Positions 27,988-37,622 of a stretch of DNA of 64,000 nt are shown here, in pieces. The notes beneath the pieces were generated by a model, which saw nothing but the letters and a program-made list of their open reading frames with translations, had not been told where the DNA came from and searched no databases. This DNA is from Streptomyces sp. RPT161. GTDB lineage: Bacteria; Actinomycetota; Actinomycetes; Streptomycetales; Streptomycetaceae. The translations under genes were made by a program, and so were the position numbers. The DNA lies in NCBI RefSeq assembly GCF_027533845.1, contig NZ_JAPZVN010000004.1, positions 62,001-126,000 on the forward strand. Reading direction: 5' to 3'. How positions within the stretch are numbered: the first letter of the stretch is position 1; each line of letters starts with the position of its first letter.

Positions 27988-28566
27988 TCACGCCTTCTTG
28001 GCGGCCCGCTTCGCCTCCTGCTTGTAGGCGCGGACCTTGTCCAGCGTCTCGGGGCCGGTGATGTCGGCCACCGAGCGGTACGAGCCCTCCTCGCCGTAGG
28101 GCCCGGCCGCCTCCCGCCAGCCTTCGGGACGCACACCGAGCTGCTTTCCCAGCAGGGCCAGGAAGATCTGTGCCTTCTGCTTGCCGAAGCCCGGCAGTTC
28201 GCCCAGCCGCCTGAGCAGTTCCCGGCCGCTGTCGGCGTCGCGCCAGATCCTGGTGGGGTCGCCGTCGTAGTGCTCCACGAGGTACTGGCAGAGCTGCTGG
28301 ATCCGTTTGGCCATGGCCCCCGGATAGCGGTGCACGGCGGGCTTCTCGGACAGCAGCGCGGCGAACGCCTCCGGGTCCTGGGCGGCGATCTCCCGTGCGT
28401 CCAGATCGTCCGTGCCCATCCGCCGCGCGATGGTGTACGGGCCGGAGAACGCCCACTCCATGGGGACCTGCTGGTCGAGCAGCATGCCGATCAGGAGGGC
28501 CAGCGGGCTGCGGCTGAGCAGTTCGTCGGCCTCTGGCCGTTGGGCTAGGCGGAGGGTGGCGGTCAT
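27988..28566 (-). CDS. HhH-GPD-type DNA repair-like protein
   Basis: 192 aa. The core contains GMLLDQQVPMEWAF, then LPGFGKQKAQIFLALLGK, a helix-hairpin-helix with Lys. It resembles the small actinobacterial HhH-GPD family. The catalytic Asp of glycosylases is not evident, so activity is uncertain. Basic C-terminus KQEAKRAAKKA. 70 bp upstream of dnaX on the same strand. Confidence 0.85.
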   Translation of the reverse strand: MTATLRLAQRPEADELLSRSPLALLIGMLLDQQVPMEWAFSGPYTIARRMGTDDLDAREIAAQDPEAFAALLSEKPAVHRYPGAMAKRIQQLCQYLVEHYDGDPTRIWRDADSGRELLRRLGELPGFGKQKAQIFLALLGKQLGVRPEGWREAAGPYGEEGSYRSVADITGPETLDKVRAYKQEAKRAAKKA

Positions 28567-28654
28567 TCCTCCATGCTGGCAGTCGTCCCGAGCGCGCGCC
28601 GGTCAACACGCGCCTGCCCGGGGGCCCGGGGCTTGCCCGGCCTACACTGCACGC

Positions 28655-29803
28655 GTGGGCAGGGCACCCCGTCCGCCGCGCCGGAGGCGTTCCATCGAGC
28701 CGGCCTCGAATCCGTACGAGACCCTCTCGACCGTCGCGCTGGTGGCGTTCGCCGCGGTGGTGGTGGGGCTCGATCTGGCCACCAACCGGCGGGACTGGAT
28801 CAGCGTGATGCTGCTGGTGGTCCCCGGCCTGGCCGCCAGCGTCTGCTCGGTGCGCCGTACCGCCGCGTTCAGCGCGCTGGTCATGCTCACCCTGACGCTG
28901 CTCTACGGTGTTTCGCCGAAGTACGGGGACACCCTCGGCGACTGGCTGACCATCGCCGCCGCCGGTGTGATCGGGGTGATCTGCGTCGCCGTGTGCCGCT
29001 ACCGACTGCGCCGCGAACGCGCCCTGGTGGAGGCCCGGGTCACCCTGCGCGTCCTACAGCGCACCCTGCTCCAGCCGCTGCCCATGCGCGCCCCGGACGT
29101 GGAGATCCACGGCTTCTACGCCCCCGCGAAGGCCGAGGCCCTGGTCGGCGGTGACATCTACGACGCCGTGGAGTCCCCGTACGGCACCCGGCTGCTGATC
29201 GGCGACGTACAGGGCAAGGGGCTGGACGCGATACAGGCCGGGGCCGCGGTGCTCAGCGCGTTCCGGGAGTCCGGGTACTACCTGCCGACCGTCGCCATGG
29301 TGGCGGACCGGCTGGAGCAGGCGGTGACCCGGCACAACCGCCGCGCGGTCCGCTCCGGGCAGGAGGAGCGCTTCGTCACCGCGCTGCTCGCCGAGTTCGC
29401 CGCCGACGGCGCGGTACGGCTGATCGACTGCGGCCATGTGGCCCCGCTGGTGGTCGCCGACGACGAGGTGCACGAGTTGGAGTGCGCCGCCCCCGGCGTC
29501 CCGCTGGGCCTGGCCGACCTGGTGGGCCAGGAACGCGCCGTGCGCCGCATCGACCTGCGCGAGGGGGACCTGCTGGTGCTGTGCACCGACGGAGTACTCG
29601 AAGCCCGCGACGCCACCGGCACCTTCTACCCGCTGCTCGCCCGGCTCGCCCACTACACCCCGGCCGAACCGGCCGTCGTGGCCCACGAGTTGCGCTCCGA
29701 CCTGGAGCGCTACGTCAACGGCCACCTCGGTGACGACGCGGCGGCCCTGGTCGTGATCCGTCTGGCGCCCGTCGGCGACGACCCTGTACAGGGGCCCGAC
29801 TGA
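28655..29803 (+). CDS. Membrane SpoIIE-type PP2C phosphatase
   Basis: 382 aa from the GTG at 28655. TACACT lies 11 bp upstream as a possible -10 box, suggesting a leaderless or very short-leader mRNA; longer frames read back into the divergent HhH gene. N-terminal membrane helices (~20-105) precede the PP2C domain: LVGGDIYDAV, LLIGDVQGKGLDAI, RFVTALLAEF, DCGHVAPLVV, LLVLCTDGVLEARD, HLGDDAAALVV. Same architecture as the gene at 15137, so the two are paralogs. Both may feed anti-sigma/anti-anti-sigma switches. Confidence 0.87.
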   Translation: MGRAPRPPRRRRSIEPASNPYETLSTVALVAFAAVVVGLDLATNRRDWISVMLLVVPGLAASVCSVRRTAAFSALVMLTLTLLYGVSPKYGDTLGDWLTIAAAGVIGVICVAVCRYRLRRERALVEARVTLRVLQRTLLQPLPMRAPDVEIHGFYAPAKAEALVGGDIYDAVESPYGTRLLIGDVQGKGLDAIQAGAAVLSAFRESGYYLPTVAMVADRLEQAVTRHNRRAVRSGQEERFVTALLAEFAADGAVRLIDCGHVAPLVVADDEVHELECAAPGVPLGLADLVGQERAVRRIDLREGDLLVLCTDGVLEARDATGTFYPLLARLAHYTPAEPAVVAHELRSDLERYVNGHLGDDAAALVVIRLAPVGDDPVQGPD

Positions 29804-29821
29804 CGTCAACCGGGCCCCTGT
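29788..29821. terminator. Bidirectional terminator between PP2C gene and 2-MIB operon
   Basis: ACAGGGGCCCG and complement, 11-bp stem, 12-nt loop. It overlaps the PP2C stop codon and lies 12 bp from the methyltransferase stop on the other strand. Confidence 0.8.
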
Positions 29822-29832
29822 TCAGGCCGCCG

Positions 29833-30693
29833 TCAGATCCGGTCGGCGGCGATCAGCAGATAGTGGAAGCTGCCTTCGCGGTACGCGGTCAGGAACGGGT
29901 CCTCGATCCCGGTGGCGACGGAGCACTTGGCGCGCAGCTCCCAGTAGGGGATGGTCTGCGCGGTCAGGTCGACCACGTTGATCGGCACCAGGTTGTTGGC
30001 GGTGAGCGCCTTGAAGTACTCGCTCCTGGGGTGGATGTTGCAGGTGTAGTGCTCGTCGATGCGGCTGACCGCCTTGGAGCGGCCACCGGTGACATCGTTG
30101 TAGCAGCCGGTGATGCACACATAGCGGCCGCCGTGCTCCAGCAGCCGGGAGAACTCCGCGTACAGCTCGAACAGGTCCACGTACATGGTGGTCTCGTTGG
30201 TCCAGATCGCCCGGCGGGAACCGGTGTCGAACCCGGTGTCCAGCATGTTGCGGAAGTGGAACCGGACCTGGTCGGCCACTTGGCGCCGCTTCGCCTGCTC
30301 GTTGGCGAAGCCCACCTGGTACTCGGAGATGGTCACCCCGTCCACCTGGCAGCCGAAGCGCTGGTTGGCCATGATGCTGGTGCCGCCACGGCCGGAACCG
30401 GCGTCCATCAGCCGGTCGGTGGGTGCGATGGCGCCCAGGTGGTCGAGGAGGACATCGGCCTGTGCGGTCTCCAGCCGGTGCAGTTCCTCGATGATGCGCT
30501 GGTCCCGGGTCTCCTGCGGCCCTTCGAGGACCGACGGGTCGTAGTCGCCCAGGCCGTAGTGGTGGTGGTACAGGCCGTCGACATCACCGAGCCGCAGGTT
30601 CACCGGGTCCTGCTGGTTGTCGTTCCAGTACGCCGCCACGGACCTCTGGAAGGCGGTGCGCAGGACGGGGGTGGCGGGCACGGTCGTGGTCAT
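29833..30693 (-). CDS. Geranyl diphosphate 2-C-methyltransferase
   Basis: 286 aa from the ATG at 30693, preceded by AAGGAG; longer frames are not conserved. SAM-binding MDAGSGRGGTSIMA (motif I), then TISEYQVGFAN, NMLDTGF and ITGCYNDVTGG. It transfers a methyl group from SAM to C2 of geranyl diphosphate, giving 2-methyl-GPP, the substrate of the neighbouring cyclase. It is the last gene of the 2-methylisoborneol operon, 52 bp after the synthase. The assignment rests on family similarity and the diagnostic neighbours. Confidence 0.95.
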   Translation of the reverse strand: MTTTVPATPVLRTAFQRSVAAYWNDNQQDPVNLRLGDVDGLYHHHYGLGDYDPSVLEGPQETRDQRIIEELHRLETAQADVLLDHLGAIAPTDRLMDAGSGRGGTSIMANQRFGCQVDGVTISEYQVGFANEQAKRRQVADQVRFHFRNMLDTGFDTGSRRAIWTNETTMYVDLFELYAEFSRLLEHGGRYVCITGCYNDVTGGRSKAVSRIDEHYTCNIHPRSEYFKALTANNLVPINVVDLTAQTIPYWELRAKCSVATGIEDPFLTAYREGSFHYLLIAADRI

Positions 30694-30745
30694 CGGTGAA
30701 CTCCTTCGAATAAGTGGGGAGTTGATGTCGCGGAAAGCGCCGCGC

Positions 30746-32017
30746 TCAGGCGGTGTCCCCGCCGTTGTAGCGCGCGGTGCCGCTGTGCCATTCACGGTTG
30801 CCGCCGAGCCAGGCCCACACTCCGGCCAGATAGCGGCGCAGCGCGGGGGAACCGGTGAGGCTGAGGGCGGCGGCCTCCGCCTCGAAGGCGTGGACGAGTT
30901 CGTCATGGATCTCGACGCTGCGCTCGACCGCCTCCCGCTCGGAGCACTTCTCCTGCACGGCGATCAGCTTCGGCAGGTTGAAGTTGGCCGCGGAGTCGTC
31001 GTCCTCCTTGGCCATCGAGTACAGGTCGTTGACCAGCGTGCTGGCGGTGGCGGCCATGGAGACCGCGCGCCGCACCCGGGGCTCGGCGTACTCGGCGTGC
31101 GGCAGTTCGTAGCCGCCGACCGCGTCGGTGATGGTGATGCACGGCAGGAAGCTGTTGAACTGCCGGGCCACCAGGTACTCCCAGACCGGCGGGGTACGTC
31201 CCGCGGTGCGCCAGGACGCCTCCCCGTCGAAGGCCACGAACAGCGCGCAGATCTCGTGCCGCAGCCGGGCTGTCTGGGACCAACTGGCGTACCGGGCAAG
31301 GTGTTCCAGTGCGGAGCGCAGCGCCACCAGGACCGGGTCGGACCGCATCGCCCGCTCGACGTCGGGGGTGTAGCGCACCGGTGGATGGGCGGGGTCCACC
31401 GCCGCGTAGCCCACCACCAGGCGGGCGCCCAGCAGTTGCGGTGCGGCACCGGCGGACTCGTCGTCGCAGTAGTGGTCGTCGACGGCCCACTCGGCCAGCG
31501 CGCACTTGGCCGCGGCGAGGAGCCGATCGGGGTCGTCGGAGTCGGGGTGGGTGAGCATGATCAGCCGTCCGAAGTCGGCGGCCCGTAGACCGTCCAGCCG
31601 CCCGGCGTAGATGCCTGTCTCCCGCGCCCACTCCAGCAGCCGGTCGTTGACCTCGTCACCGAGCGCCGGGTCGTCGCGCAGCGGGGGCGGACAGTACAGC
31701 TCCGGGACCGTCGAGGCCCGGCGGTTCCTCATGGCTGAGGTGCCCGGCCCCGTTGGCGCGCTGGACAGATGGCGAACCCTCGGTCCGCCGTCGTGCGCCG
31801 CGGAACCGGCCGTGTACAGCGTCAGGATCCGCGCGGCCGACGTGCCCAGGCCGGCGGGACCCGCGGTGAACCGGAGCGGCTGCGGTGCCGGTACGGGCCG
31901 CCGCGCCTGGCGCAGCTCCCGTGGAGCGGCACCTTCCGGGTTGGCCAGCACGGCGGCCACCAGATGCGCCAGGTCGTGTACGGCCGGTGGTGCGGACACT
32001 CGGGAGAGCAGGGACAC
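30746..32017 (-). CDS. 2-methylisoborneol synthase (terpene cyclase)
   Basis: 423 aa. Class I terpene cyclase: metal site DDHYCDD (residues 180-186) and NSE motif NDLYSMAKE (330-338). It cyclises 2-methyl-GPP with water to 2-methylisoborneol. The first ~110 residues are Pro/Ala/Gly-rich, apparently disordered and absent from most other cyclases. In family 2B encapsulin systems such an N-terminal region targets the enzyme into the shell, and the shell gene is directly upstream here. An inner start (MRNRR, residue 96) exists but would remove that region. Confidence 0.95.
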   Translation of the reverse strand: MSLLSRVSAPPAVHDLAHLVAAVLANPEGAAPRELRQARRPVPAPQPLRFTAGPAGLGTSAARILTLYTAGSAAHDGGPRVRHLSSAPTGPGTSAMRNRRASTVPELYCPPPLRDDPALGDEVNDRLLEWARETGIYAGRLDGLRAADFGRLIMLTHPDSDDPDRLLAAAKCALAEWAVDDHYCDDESAGAAPQLLGARLVVGYAAVDPAHPPVRYTPDVERAMRSDPVLVALRSALEHLARYASWSQTARLRHEICALFVAFDGEASWRTAGRTPPVWEYLVARQFNSFLPCITITDAVGGYELPHAEYAEPRVRRAVSMAATASTLVNDLYSMAKEDDDSAANFNLPKLIAVQEKCSEREAVERSVEIHDELVHAFEAEAAALSLTGSPALRRYLAGVWAWLGGNREWHSGTARYNGGDTA

Positions 32018-32083
32018 CGTTCCTCCTTGAGTTCTTCACGGCCAGGTTCCTGACGGCACGTCAGTGGTGGACCCCACCGGACG

Positions 32084-33493
32084 TCACACCCGGGAGCGGG
32101 CGACCTCGACGTTCTCCAGCACACCGAGGGCGTCCGGAACCAGAACGGCGGCCGAGTAGTAGGCGCTGACCAGGTAGGAGATGACGGCCTTGTCGTTGAT
32201 GCCCATGAACCGCACGTTCAGGCTGGGCTCGTACTCGTCGGGGATGCCCGTCTGATGCAGGCCGATCACGCCCTGGTCGTCCTCGCCGGTGCGCATCGCC
32301 AGGATGGAGGTGGTGTGCCCGTCGGCGATCGGGATCTTGCCGCACGGGAAGATCGGCACGCCCCGCCAGGAGGGCACCTGGTGGCCGTTGACGTCGACGC
32401 TGTCCGGGTAGATGCCGCGGTTGCTGCACTCCCGACCGAACGCGGCGATCGCCCTGGGGTGGGCCAGCAGCAACCTGGTGCTGCGCCGCATGCTCAGCAG
32501 GTCGTCCAGGTCGTCCGGGGTGGGCGGCCCCGAATGGGTCTGGATCCGCTGGTCGTTGTCGGCGTTGTGCAGCAGGCCGAACTCGCGGTTGTTGACCAGC
32601 TCGTACTCCTGGCGTTCACGCAACGCCTCGACGGTGAGCCTCAGTTGCTGCTCGATCTGGTCCATCGGCTCGTTGTAGAGGTCGGCGACCCTGCTGTGCA
32701 CCCGCAACACGGTCTGGGCCACGCTGAGTTCGTACTCGCGCGGGGCGAGTTCGTAGTCCACGTACGTACCAGGCAGTTCGCGCTCGCCCTCATGGCCCGC
32801 GGCCAGCTCGATCTCGGCCTCGCCGCGCTTGTTCGTCGGCTGCTGGGCGTCGGCGATGAACCGGAGGATCGCGGCCCGCAGCTCTTCGGAGCGGTCCGCC
32901 AGCCTCTGGAAAGCGGGCCAGGGCAGAACCATCAGGGTGCCCGCGGTGGCGGCCTTGGCGGTACACGCCCAGTTGGCGTCGGCCTGCAGCAGCGCCTCGT
33001 CACCGAGGTGGTCGCCGTCCGCCAGCACGCCCAGGACGCTGCTCTCGCCGTACTTGCCGCGCCCGATCTTGTTGATCTTGCCGTGGGCGATCAGGAAGAC
33101 CTCGTCGATCGGCTGGCCCGCCTCGACGATCACCTCGCCCTGTTGGAAGTCCCGTTGGGTGAAGCGGGACGCCAGCTCCTCCAGCAACTCGGTGTCCTCG
33201 AAGCCGCGCAGCATCGGGACCTCGCGCAGCGAGGGCGGTACGACCCGCACCTCGGCGCCGGTCTTGACGAAGCTCACCCGGCCGCGGCCGATGGCGTAGG
33301 TCAGGCGGCGGTTGACCCGGTAGGTGCCGCCGTGCACCTGCACCCAGGGCAGCATCCGGATCAGCCAGCGCGAACTGATGCCCTGCATCTGCGGCTTGGA
33401 CTTGGTGGTGGTCGCCAGGTTCCGCGCCGCCGCGGTACTCAGGCTGAGCCGCGTCTGGTCTTCCGTTTGCCCCGGTTCGGCTGCGATCGACAT
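32084..33493 (-). CDS. Family 2B encapsulin shell protein with cyclic-nucleotide-binding-like domain
   Basis: 469 aa from the ATG at 33493 (GGAAGGG 8 bp upstream). Formerly annotated as a Crp-like or EshA-like regulator. Residues ~1-90 and ~215-469 form the HK97-type shell fold (for example [21 protein letters not shown] and [19 protein letters not shown]), interrupted by a cNMP-binding-like insert at ~92-205 ([16 protein letters not shown]). No HTH is present. The Arg that normally contacts the cyclic phosphate is not in place (NWACTAKA), so ligand binding may be lost or altered. First gene of the 2-MIB operon; it should assemble into a capsid that holds the cyclase. Confidence 0.92.
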   Translation of the reverse strand: MSIAAEPGQTEDQTRLSLSTAAARNLATTTKSKPQMQGISSRWLIRMLPWVQVHGGTYRVNRRLTYAIGRGRVSFVKTGAEVRVVPPSLREVPMLRGFEDTELLEELASRFTQRDFQQGEVIVEAGQPIDEVFLIAHGKINKIGRGKYGESSVLGVLADGDHLGDEALLQADANWACTAKAATAGTLMVLPWPAFQRLADRSEELRAAILRFIADAQQPTNKRGEAEIELAAGHEGERELPGTYVDYELAPREYELSVAQTVLRVHSRVADLYNEPMDQIEQQLRLTVEALRERQEYELVNNREFGLLHNADNDQRIQTHSGPPTPDDLDDLLSMRRSTRLLLAHPRAIAAFGRECSNRGIYPDSVDVNGHQVPSWRGVPIFPCGKIPIADGHTTSILAMRTGEDDQGVIGLHQTGIPDEYEPSLNVRFMGINDKAVISYLVSAYYSAAVLVPDALGVLENVEVARSRV

Positions 33494-33878
33494 CTGTAGC
33501 CCTTCCGTTGGATGACGGACCCGGGAAGGCCCCCACACCGGGCCGGGCAGCCCGTCGTGAACACCGTCCGCGTTCAGAGAAAAGCGGATGGTGAGATCAA
33601 CGTTCAATGGCGTACGGACGCACGCCTACGCGCACGAGGGCGCACAGACAACGCATGTCTCCCTCGTTACGCCCCCTCGATCATGTTTGGCGCTGGGCGC
33701 CCCAGGCCAGTGCTGCCGGGCTCCGCATGCGAATCCCGAAATTCTGTGTTCCGCTGGACGGACCTGCTGATGAACGCGTCCCCGCGGGCGGATGAACGCG
33801 GTCCGAGGAGGCTTCGGCCGTGCCGTGCGGCGGTGGAACGCCGAGACCCGACCTTCGACAAGGCAAGGGGGCTCCCTC
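33494..33878. other. Divergent promoter region of 2-MIB operon and GH3 gene
   Basis: About 385 bp between divergent genes. It must carry the promoter of the encapsulin-2-MIB operon. I see no ORF with support, no clear operator palindrome and no RNA gene. Confidence 0.4.
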
Positions 33879-35195
33879 GTGCCAGTGCCGTGTACTCCCT
33901 CGCCCAGTCGCCCGCGTCGGCCGCGGGCCGCCGCCGTCCTGCTGCTCGGGGTGGTCCTGCCGCTCACCGCCTGCGGCGGCCGGGCCACCCACACCGTCCC
34001 CCAGGCACCGAGCACCCCGGGGTCGCCGACGACCTCGGGCGCACTGGGGTCAAGTCCGGCCAACACACCGGGGGTGACCCAGTTGCCGCACGCCAGCAGT
34101 CCACCGCTCACCGCCGCGTCGACCGAACAGACCGCGCAGACCGCCGGATGCGTCGACCGTGTCATGTCGCAGATGTCCGCCGCCCAGCGCGTCGGACAGC
34201 TCCTCATGAGCGCCGTCAGCACCTCCGGGATCACCTCGGCCGAGTCCGCCGCGCTGCGCGCGCATGACGTCGGCTCGGTCATCCTCATGGGACACAGCAA
34301 CGGCGGAGCCCAGAAGATCCAGAGCATCACCGGCCAACTCCAGTCCATGGCACCGGCGATCGGCGGCACGAACGTGCAACTGTTCACCGCCGCCGACCAG
34401 GAGGGCGGCAAGGTCCAGATCCTGACCGGACCGGGCTTCTCCACCATGCCGAGCGCGGTGGTGCAGGGGCAGTGGCCGCCGTCCCAGCTCCAGAGCCAGG
34501 CGGCCGTCTGGGGACGGCAGTTGCGCGCCGCCGGGGTCAACCTGGACCTCGCGCCGAGCGTCGACGTGGTCCCGGCGAGCATCGGCACGCAGAACGCGCC
34601 CATCGGCGCGCTGTCCCGGGAGTACGGCGACAACCCGACGACCGTCTCCCGGCAGAGCGGCGCGTTCATCCGCGGGCTGTCGCAGGCCGGGGTGGACGCC
34701 ACCATCAAGCACTTCCCGGGGCTCGGGCAGGTGCGCGGCAACACCGACTTCACGGCGAACGTGACCGACGGCCTCACCGCGCGCAACAGCCCGAACCTGG
34801 AGACGTTCCGCAACGGGATCAGGGCCGGGGCGCGGTTCACGATGATCTCGTCGGCCATCTACACGCTCATCGATCCCCACAACCAGGCGGCGTTCTCCTC
34901 CGTGGTGATACGGGACATGCTCCGCGGCGACCTGGGCTTCAACGGCGTGGTCATATCCGATGACCTGGGGCACGCCGCCGCCGTGCGCGCGGTTCCGGCC
35001 GGCGACCGGGCGCTGCGGTTCCTCGCGGCGGGCGGCAACATGATCCTGACGGTGGACCCGTCCACGGTCGGGCCCATGGCCAACGCCATCCTGAGCCGCC
35101 TCGGCAGCGACGCGGCACTCCGCGCCAACGTGGACGACAGCGTGCGGCGCATCCTCACCGCGAAGATGGAATCCGGCCTGCTGCGCTGCGGCTGA
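33879..35195 (+). CDS. GH3 beta-N-acetylhexosaminidase-like lipoprotein
   Basis: 438 aa from the GTG at 33879, 8-9 bp after AAGGGGG. N-terminal basic stretch and hydrophobic core end in the lipobox LTACGG, so it is a lipid-anchored extracellular protein; a Ser/Thr/Pro linker follows. The GH3/NagZ barrel has DQEGGKVQ, IKHFPGLGQV (catalytic loop motif KHFPG) and VVISDDLGH with the nucleophile Asp. It probably removes N-acetylglucosamine from peptidoglycan fragments or other beta-linked amino-sugars. Confidence 0.9.
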   Translation: MPVPCTPSPSRPRRPRAAAVLLLGVVLPLTACGGRATHTVPQAPSTPGSPTTSGALGSSPANTPGVTQLPHASSPPLTAASTEQTAQTAGCVDRVMSQMSAAQRVGQLLMSAVSTSGITSAESAALRAHDVGSVILMGHSNGGAQKIQSITGQLQSMAPAIGGTNVQLFTAADQEGGKVQILTGPGFSTMPSAVVQGQWPPSQLQSQAAVWGRQLRAAGVNLDLAPSVDVVPASIGTQNAPIGALSREYGDNPTTVSRQSGAFIRGLSQAGVDATIKHFPGLGQVRGNTDFTANVTDGLTARNSPNLETFRNGIRAGARFTMISSAIYTLIDPHNQAAFSSVVIRDMLRGDLGFNGVVISDDLGHAAAVRAVPAGDRALRFLAAGGNMILTVDPSTVGPMANAILSRLGSDAALRANVDDSVRRILTAKMESGLLRCG

Positions 35196-35206
35196 CGCCT
35201 TCGGCA

Positions 35207-35245
35207 CGGTTCCGGTGGTGCGGTGGTTCCGCGCCACCGGAACCG
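35207..35245. terminator. Terminator after the GH3 gene
   Basis: CGGTTCCGGTGG and complement form a 12-bp stem with a 15-nt loop, directly after the GH3 stop and before a convergent histidine kinase gene. Confidence 0.8.
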
Positions 35246-35306
35246 CGCCGTGTGAGTTGCTCGACGTCGCGGCGGCCGTCTCTGGGGGCTTGTCCCCGGC
35301 CCCCGT

Positions 35307-36830
35307 TCACCGGGTTTCCGAAGAATCCGCCCCGGAGGGAATGCTGACCCTGAACAGGGCGCCCCCGCCCGGGGACGTCTCCAGGTGGACGGTGCCGTGG
35401 TGGGCGCAGACCAGGGCCGAGACTATGGCGAGGCCCAGCCCCGCGCCGCCGCCCTCCTGGCGGCTGCGGGAGGCGTCGACGCGGTAGAACCGCTCGAAGA
35501 CCCGCGATGCCTGCTCAGGCGTCAACCCCGGTCCGTGGTCGGCCACTTCGAGTACACCGTGCCCACCGGCCGTGCCCACCCCGATACGTACCGGTGTCCC
35601 CGGCGGGGTGTGCGCGACGGCGTTGCCGACGAGGTTGGCGACCACCTGTCGCAGCCGCGCCTCGTCGCCGAGCACCAGCGCGGGACCGGGCGGCGCGTCC
35701 GCACCGCCGGGACCGGTGAGTGAGACCGGCCGGGTCGGGTCGAGCGCCGTGGTGTCGTGCAGGGCGTCCGCCGCGAGGGTGCGCAGGTCCATCGGGGCGA
35801 GCTGGAGCGGGCGTTGCTCGTCCATCCTGGCCAGCGTCAGCAGGTCCTCGACCAGGCCGCCCATCCGTACCGCCTCGCTCTCGATGCGGGCCATGGTGCG
35901 CTTGATGTCCGCCTCGTCCGGCAGCGCGCCCATCCGGTACAGCTCGGCGAAGCCGCGGATACCGGCCAGCGGGGTGCGCAGCTCATGGCTGGCGTCGGCG
36001 ACGAACCGCCGCATCCGGTCCTCGGACTCGGCCCGGGCCGCGAACGCGGACTCGATCTGCGCCAACATGCCGTTGAGCGCGCCTGACAGCCGCCCCACCT
36101 CGGTGCGGGGGGACTCCTCGGGCATGCGGTGGGACAGCGGGTGCCCGGCGGCGATCTCGGCGGCGGTGGCCTCGATCCGGCGCAGCGGACGCAGCCCGGC
36201 CCGAACCGCGAACCAGCCCGCCAGGCCGAGCAGCACCACCACGACCCCGCCGATCAGCCAGAAGGCGGCGCTGAGTTGGGCCACCGTGGAGGAGACCTCG
36301 TCCAGCGAGGCGGCCACCACCACGCCGGTCGGCACCGCCGCGGTACCGCCCCCGTCCGGCACCGGCAGGATGAGCACCCGCCAGCTGCCGCCGCCGTGAT
36401 CGCTCGGCATGTCGAACGGCTTGCCCATCCGCGCCCGCAGTTGGGCGGCGTCCAGCCGGGGCCACAGCGGCCCGGGGTCATCTGCGGCGACCGGCAGCCG
36501 CAGCTGCTGGGAGATCGAGCCGTCGGCGGCGGCGAAGGCCACCACGTACTGGCTGGGCAGCCAGGAGCGCGCGCTGCCGCCCCGCGGCGGACGCGGCACC
36601 GGGGCGCCCTCGACGGCCAGCCGTCGGGCCAGCGGCGCGCCGAACCGGTTCAGCTGCTGGTCGACCCGGCGCACCAACTGCGCCTGTACCGAACCCAGTA
36701 CGACGGTGTCGCTGGCCGCCAGTCCGAGCGCGACCAGCGCGACGGCGAGCAGCACCAGCCGGGAGCGCAACGACAGCGCGGACGAACGTGACAGCCGCCG
36801 CAGCACTCCCGCCACCCGTATCCGCGGCAC
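35307..36830 (-). CDS. Sensor histidine kinase (OmpR-type partner)
   Basis: 507 aa. Two membrane helices (~20-42 and ~190-212) enclose an extracellular sensor domain of ~150 residues. HAMP (RPLRRIEATAAEIAAG), HisKA with DASHELRTPLAGIRGF, and HATPase_c with NLVGNAVAHTP (N box), DHGPGL and GGGAGLGLAIV (G boxes). The gene starts 3 bp after the response regulator stop, so the pair is co-transcribed. Adjacent Gly-rich exported protein and MacB-type efflux genes may be its regulon. Confidence 0.93.
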   Translation of the reverse strand: MPRIRVAGVLRRLSRSSALSLRSRLVLLAVALVALGLAASDTVVLGSVQAQLVRRVDQQLNRFGAPLARRLAVEGAPVPRPPRGGSARSWLPSQYVVAFAAADGSISQQLRLPVAADDPGPLWPRLDAAQLRARMGKPFDMPSDHGGGSWRVLILPVPDGGGTAAVPTGVVVAASLDEVSSTVAQLSAAFWLIGGVVVVLLGLAGWFAVRAGLRPLRRIEATAAEIAAGHPLSHRMPEESPRTEVGRLSGALNGMLAQIESAFAARAESEDRMRRFVADASHELRTPLAGIRGFAELYRMGALPDEADIKRTMARIESEAVRMGGLVEDLLTLARMDEQRPLQLAPMDLRTLAADALHDTTALDPTRPVSLTGPGGADAPPGPALVLGDEARLRQVVANLVGNAVAHTPPGTPVRIGVGTAGGHGVLEVADHGPGLTPEQASRVFERFYRVDASRSRQEGGGAGLGLAIVSALVCAHHGTVHLETSPGGGALFRVSIPSGADSSETR

Positions 36831-36833
36831 GGC

Positions 36834-37553
36834 TCAGCCCTGCGGGCGGCGCAGCACGTAACCGATGCCGCGCACGGTGTGGATCAGCTTGGGCGCGCCG
36901 TCCGCCCCCGAGTCCACCTTGCGGCGCAGATAGGAGATGTAGGACTCCACGATGCTGAGGTCGCCGCCGAAGTCGTACGCCCAGACGTGGTCGAGTATCT
37001 GCCGCTTGGACACCACCCGTCCGGCGTTCGTCATCAGGTACTCGAGAAGCTTGAACTCGGTGGGTGACAGGGAGACCGGGCGCCCGGCCCGCAGCACCTG
37101 GTGGCCCAGCTGGTCGAGCTCCAGGTCGCCCACCGCCAGGTTGCGGTCGTCCGCCGGCTCCCCGGTACGGCGCAGGATGGCGCGGATCCTGGCAATCAGC
37201 TCCTCCAGGCTGAACGGCTTGGTGACGTAGTCGTCCCCGCCCGCGGTCAGACCGCTGACCTTGTCCTCCACCCCGTCCTTGGCGGTCAGGAACAGCACCG
37301 GGAGGCGGTCGCGGGCCGGGGCGGGCCCGGACTCCTCGCGCAGCCGCCGGACCACGGCGAAGCCGTCCATGTCGGGCAGCATCACGTCGAGCACGACCAG
37401 GTCCGGCCGTTCGCGGGCGACCGCCGCCAGCGCCTCCACGCCCGAGGCCGCGGAGACGACCTTGAACCCGGCGAAGCGCAGCGAGGCGGAGAGCAGCTCC
37501 CTGATGTTGGGCTCGTCGTCGACGACCAGCAGGCTGGCCTCAGGTGCGTCCAT
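36834..37553 (-). CDS. OmpR-family response regulator
   Basis: 239 aa. Receiver with VVDDEPN acidic pocket, phospho-acceptor Asp in LVVLDVMLPDMDG, and TAKD/KPFS for the conserved Thr and Lys; winged-helix effector with LSPTEFKLLEYL and LIHTVRGIGYVLR. Encoded immediately upstream of its kinase. Confidence 0.95.
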   Translation of the reverse strand: MDAPEASLLVVDDEPNIRELLSASLRFAGFKVVSAASGVEALAAVARERPDLVVLDVMLPDMDGFAVVRRLREESGPAPARDRLPVLFLTAKDGVEDKVSGLTAGGDDYVTKPFSLEELIARIRAILRRTGEPADDRNLAVGDLELDQLGHQVLRAGRPVSLSPTEFKLLEYLMTNAGRVVSKRQILDHVWAYDFGGDLSIVESYISYLRRKVDSGADGAPKLIHTVRGIGYVLRRPQG

Positions 37554-37622
37554 GGTCTCCTCGGCCCTGGTGTGCTCGGGGGTGGGGCTGCCGCACGGTA
37601 CGCCTCACGGCTGTGAGCGCCC

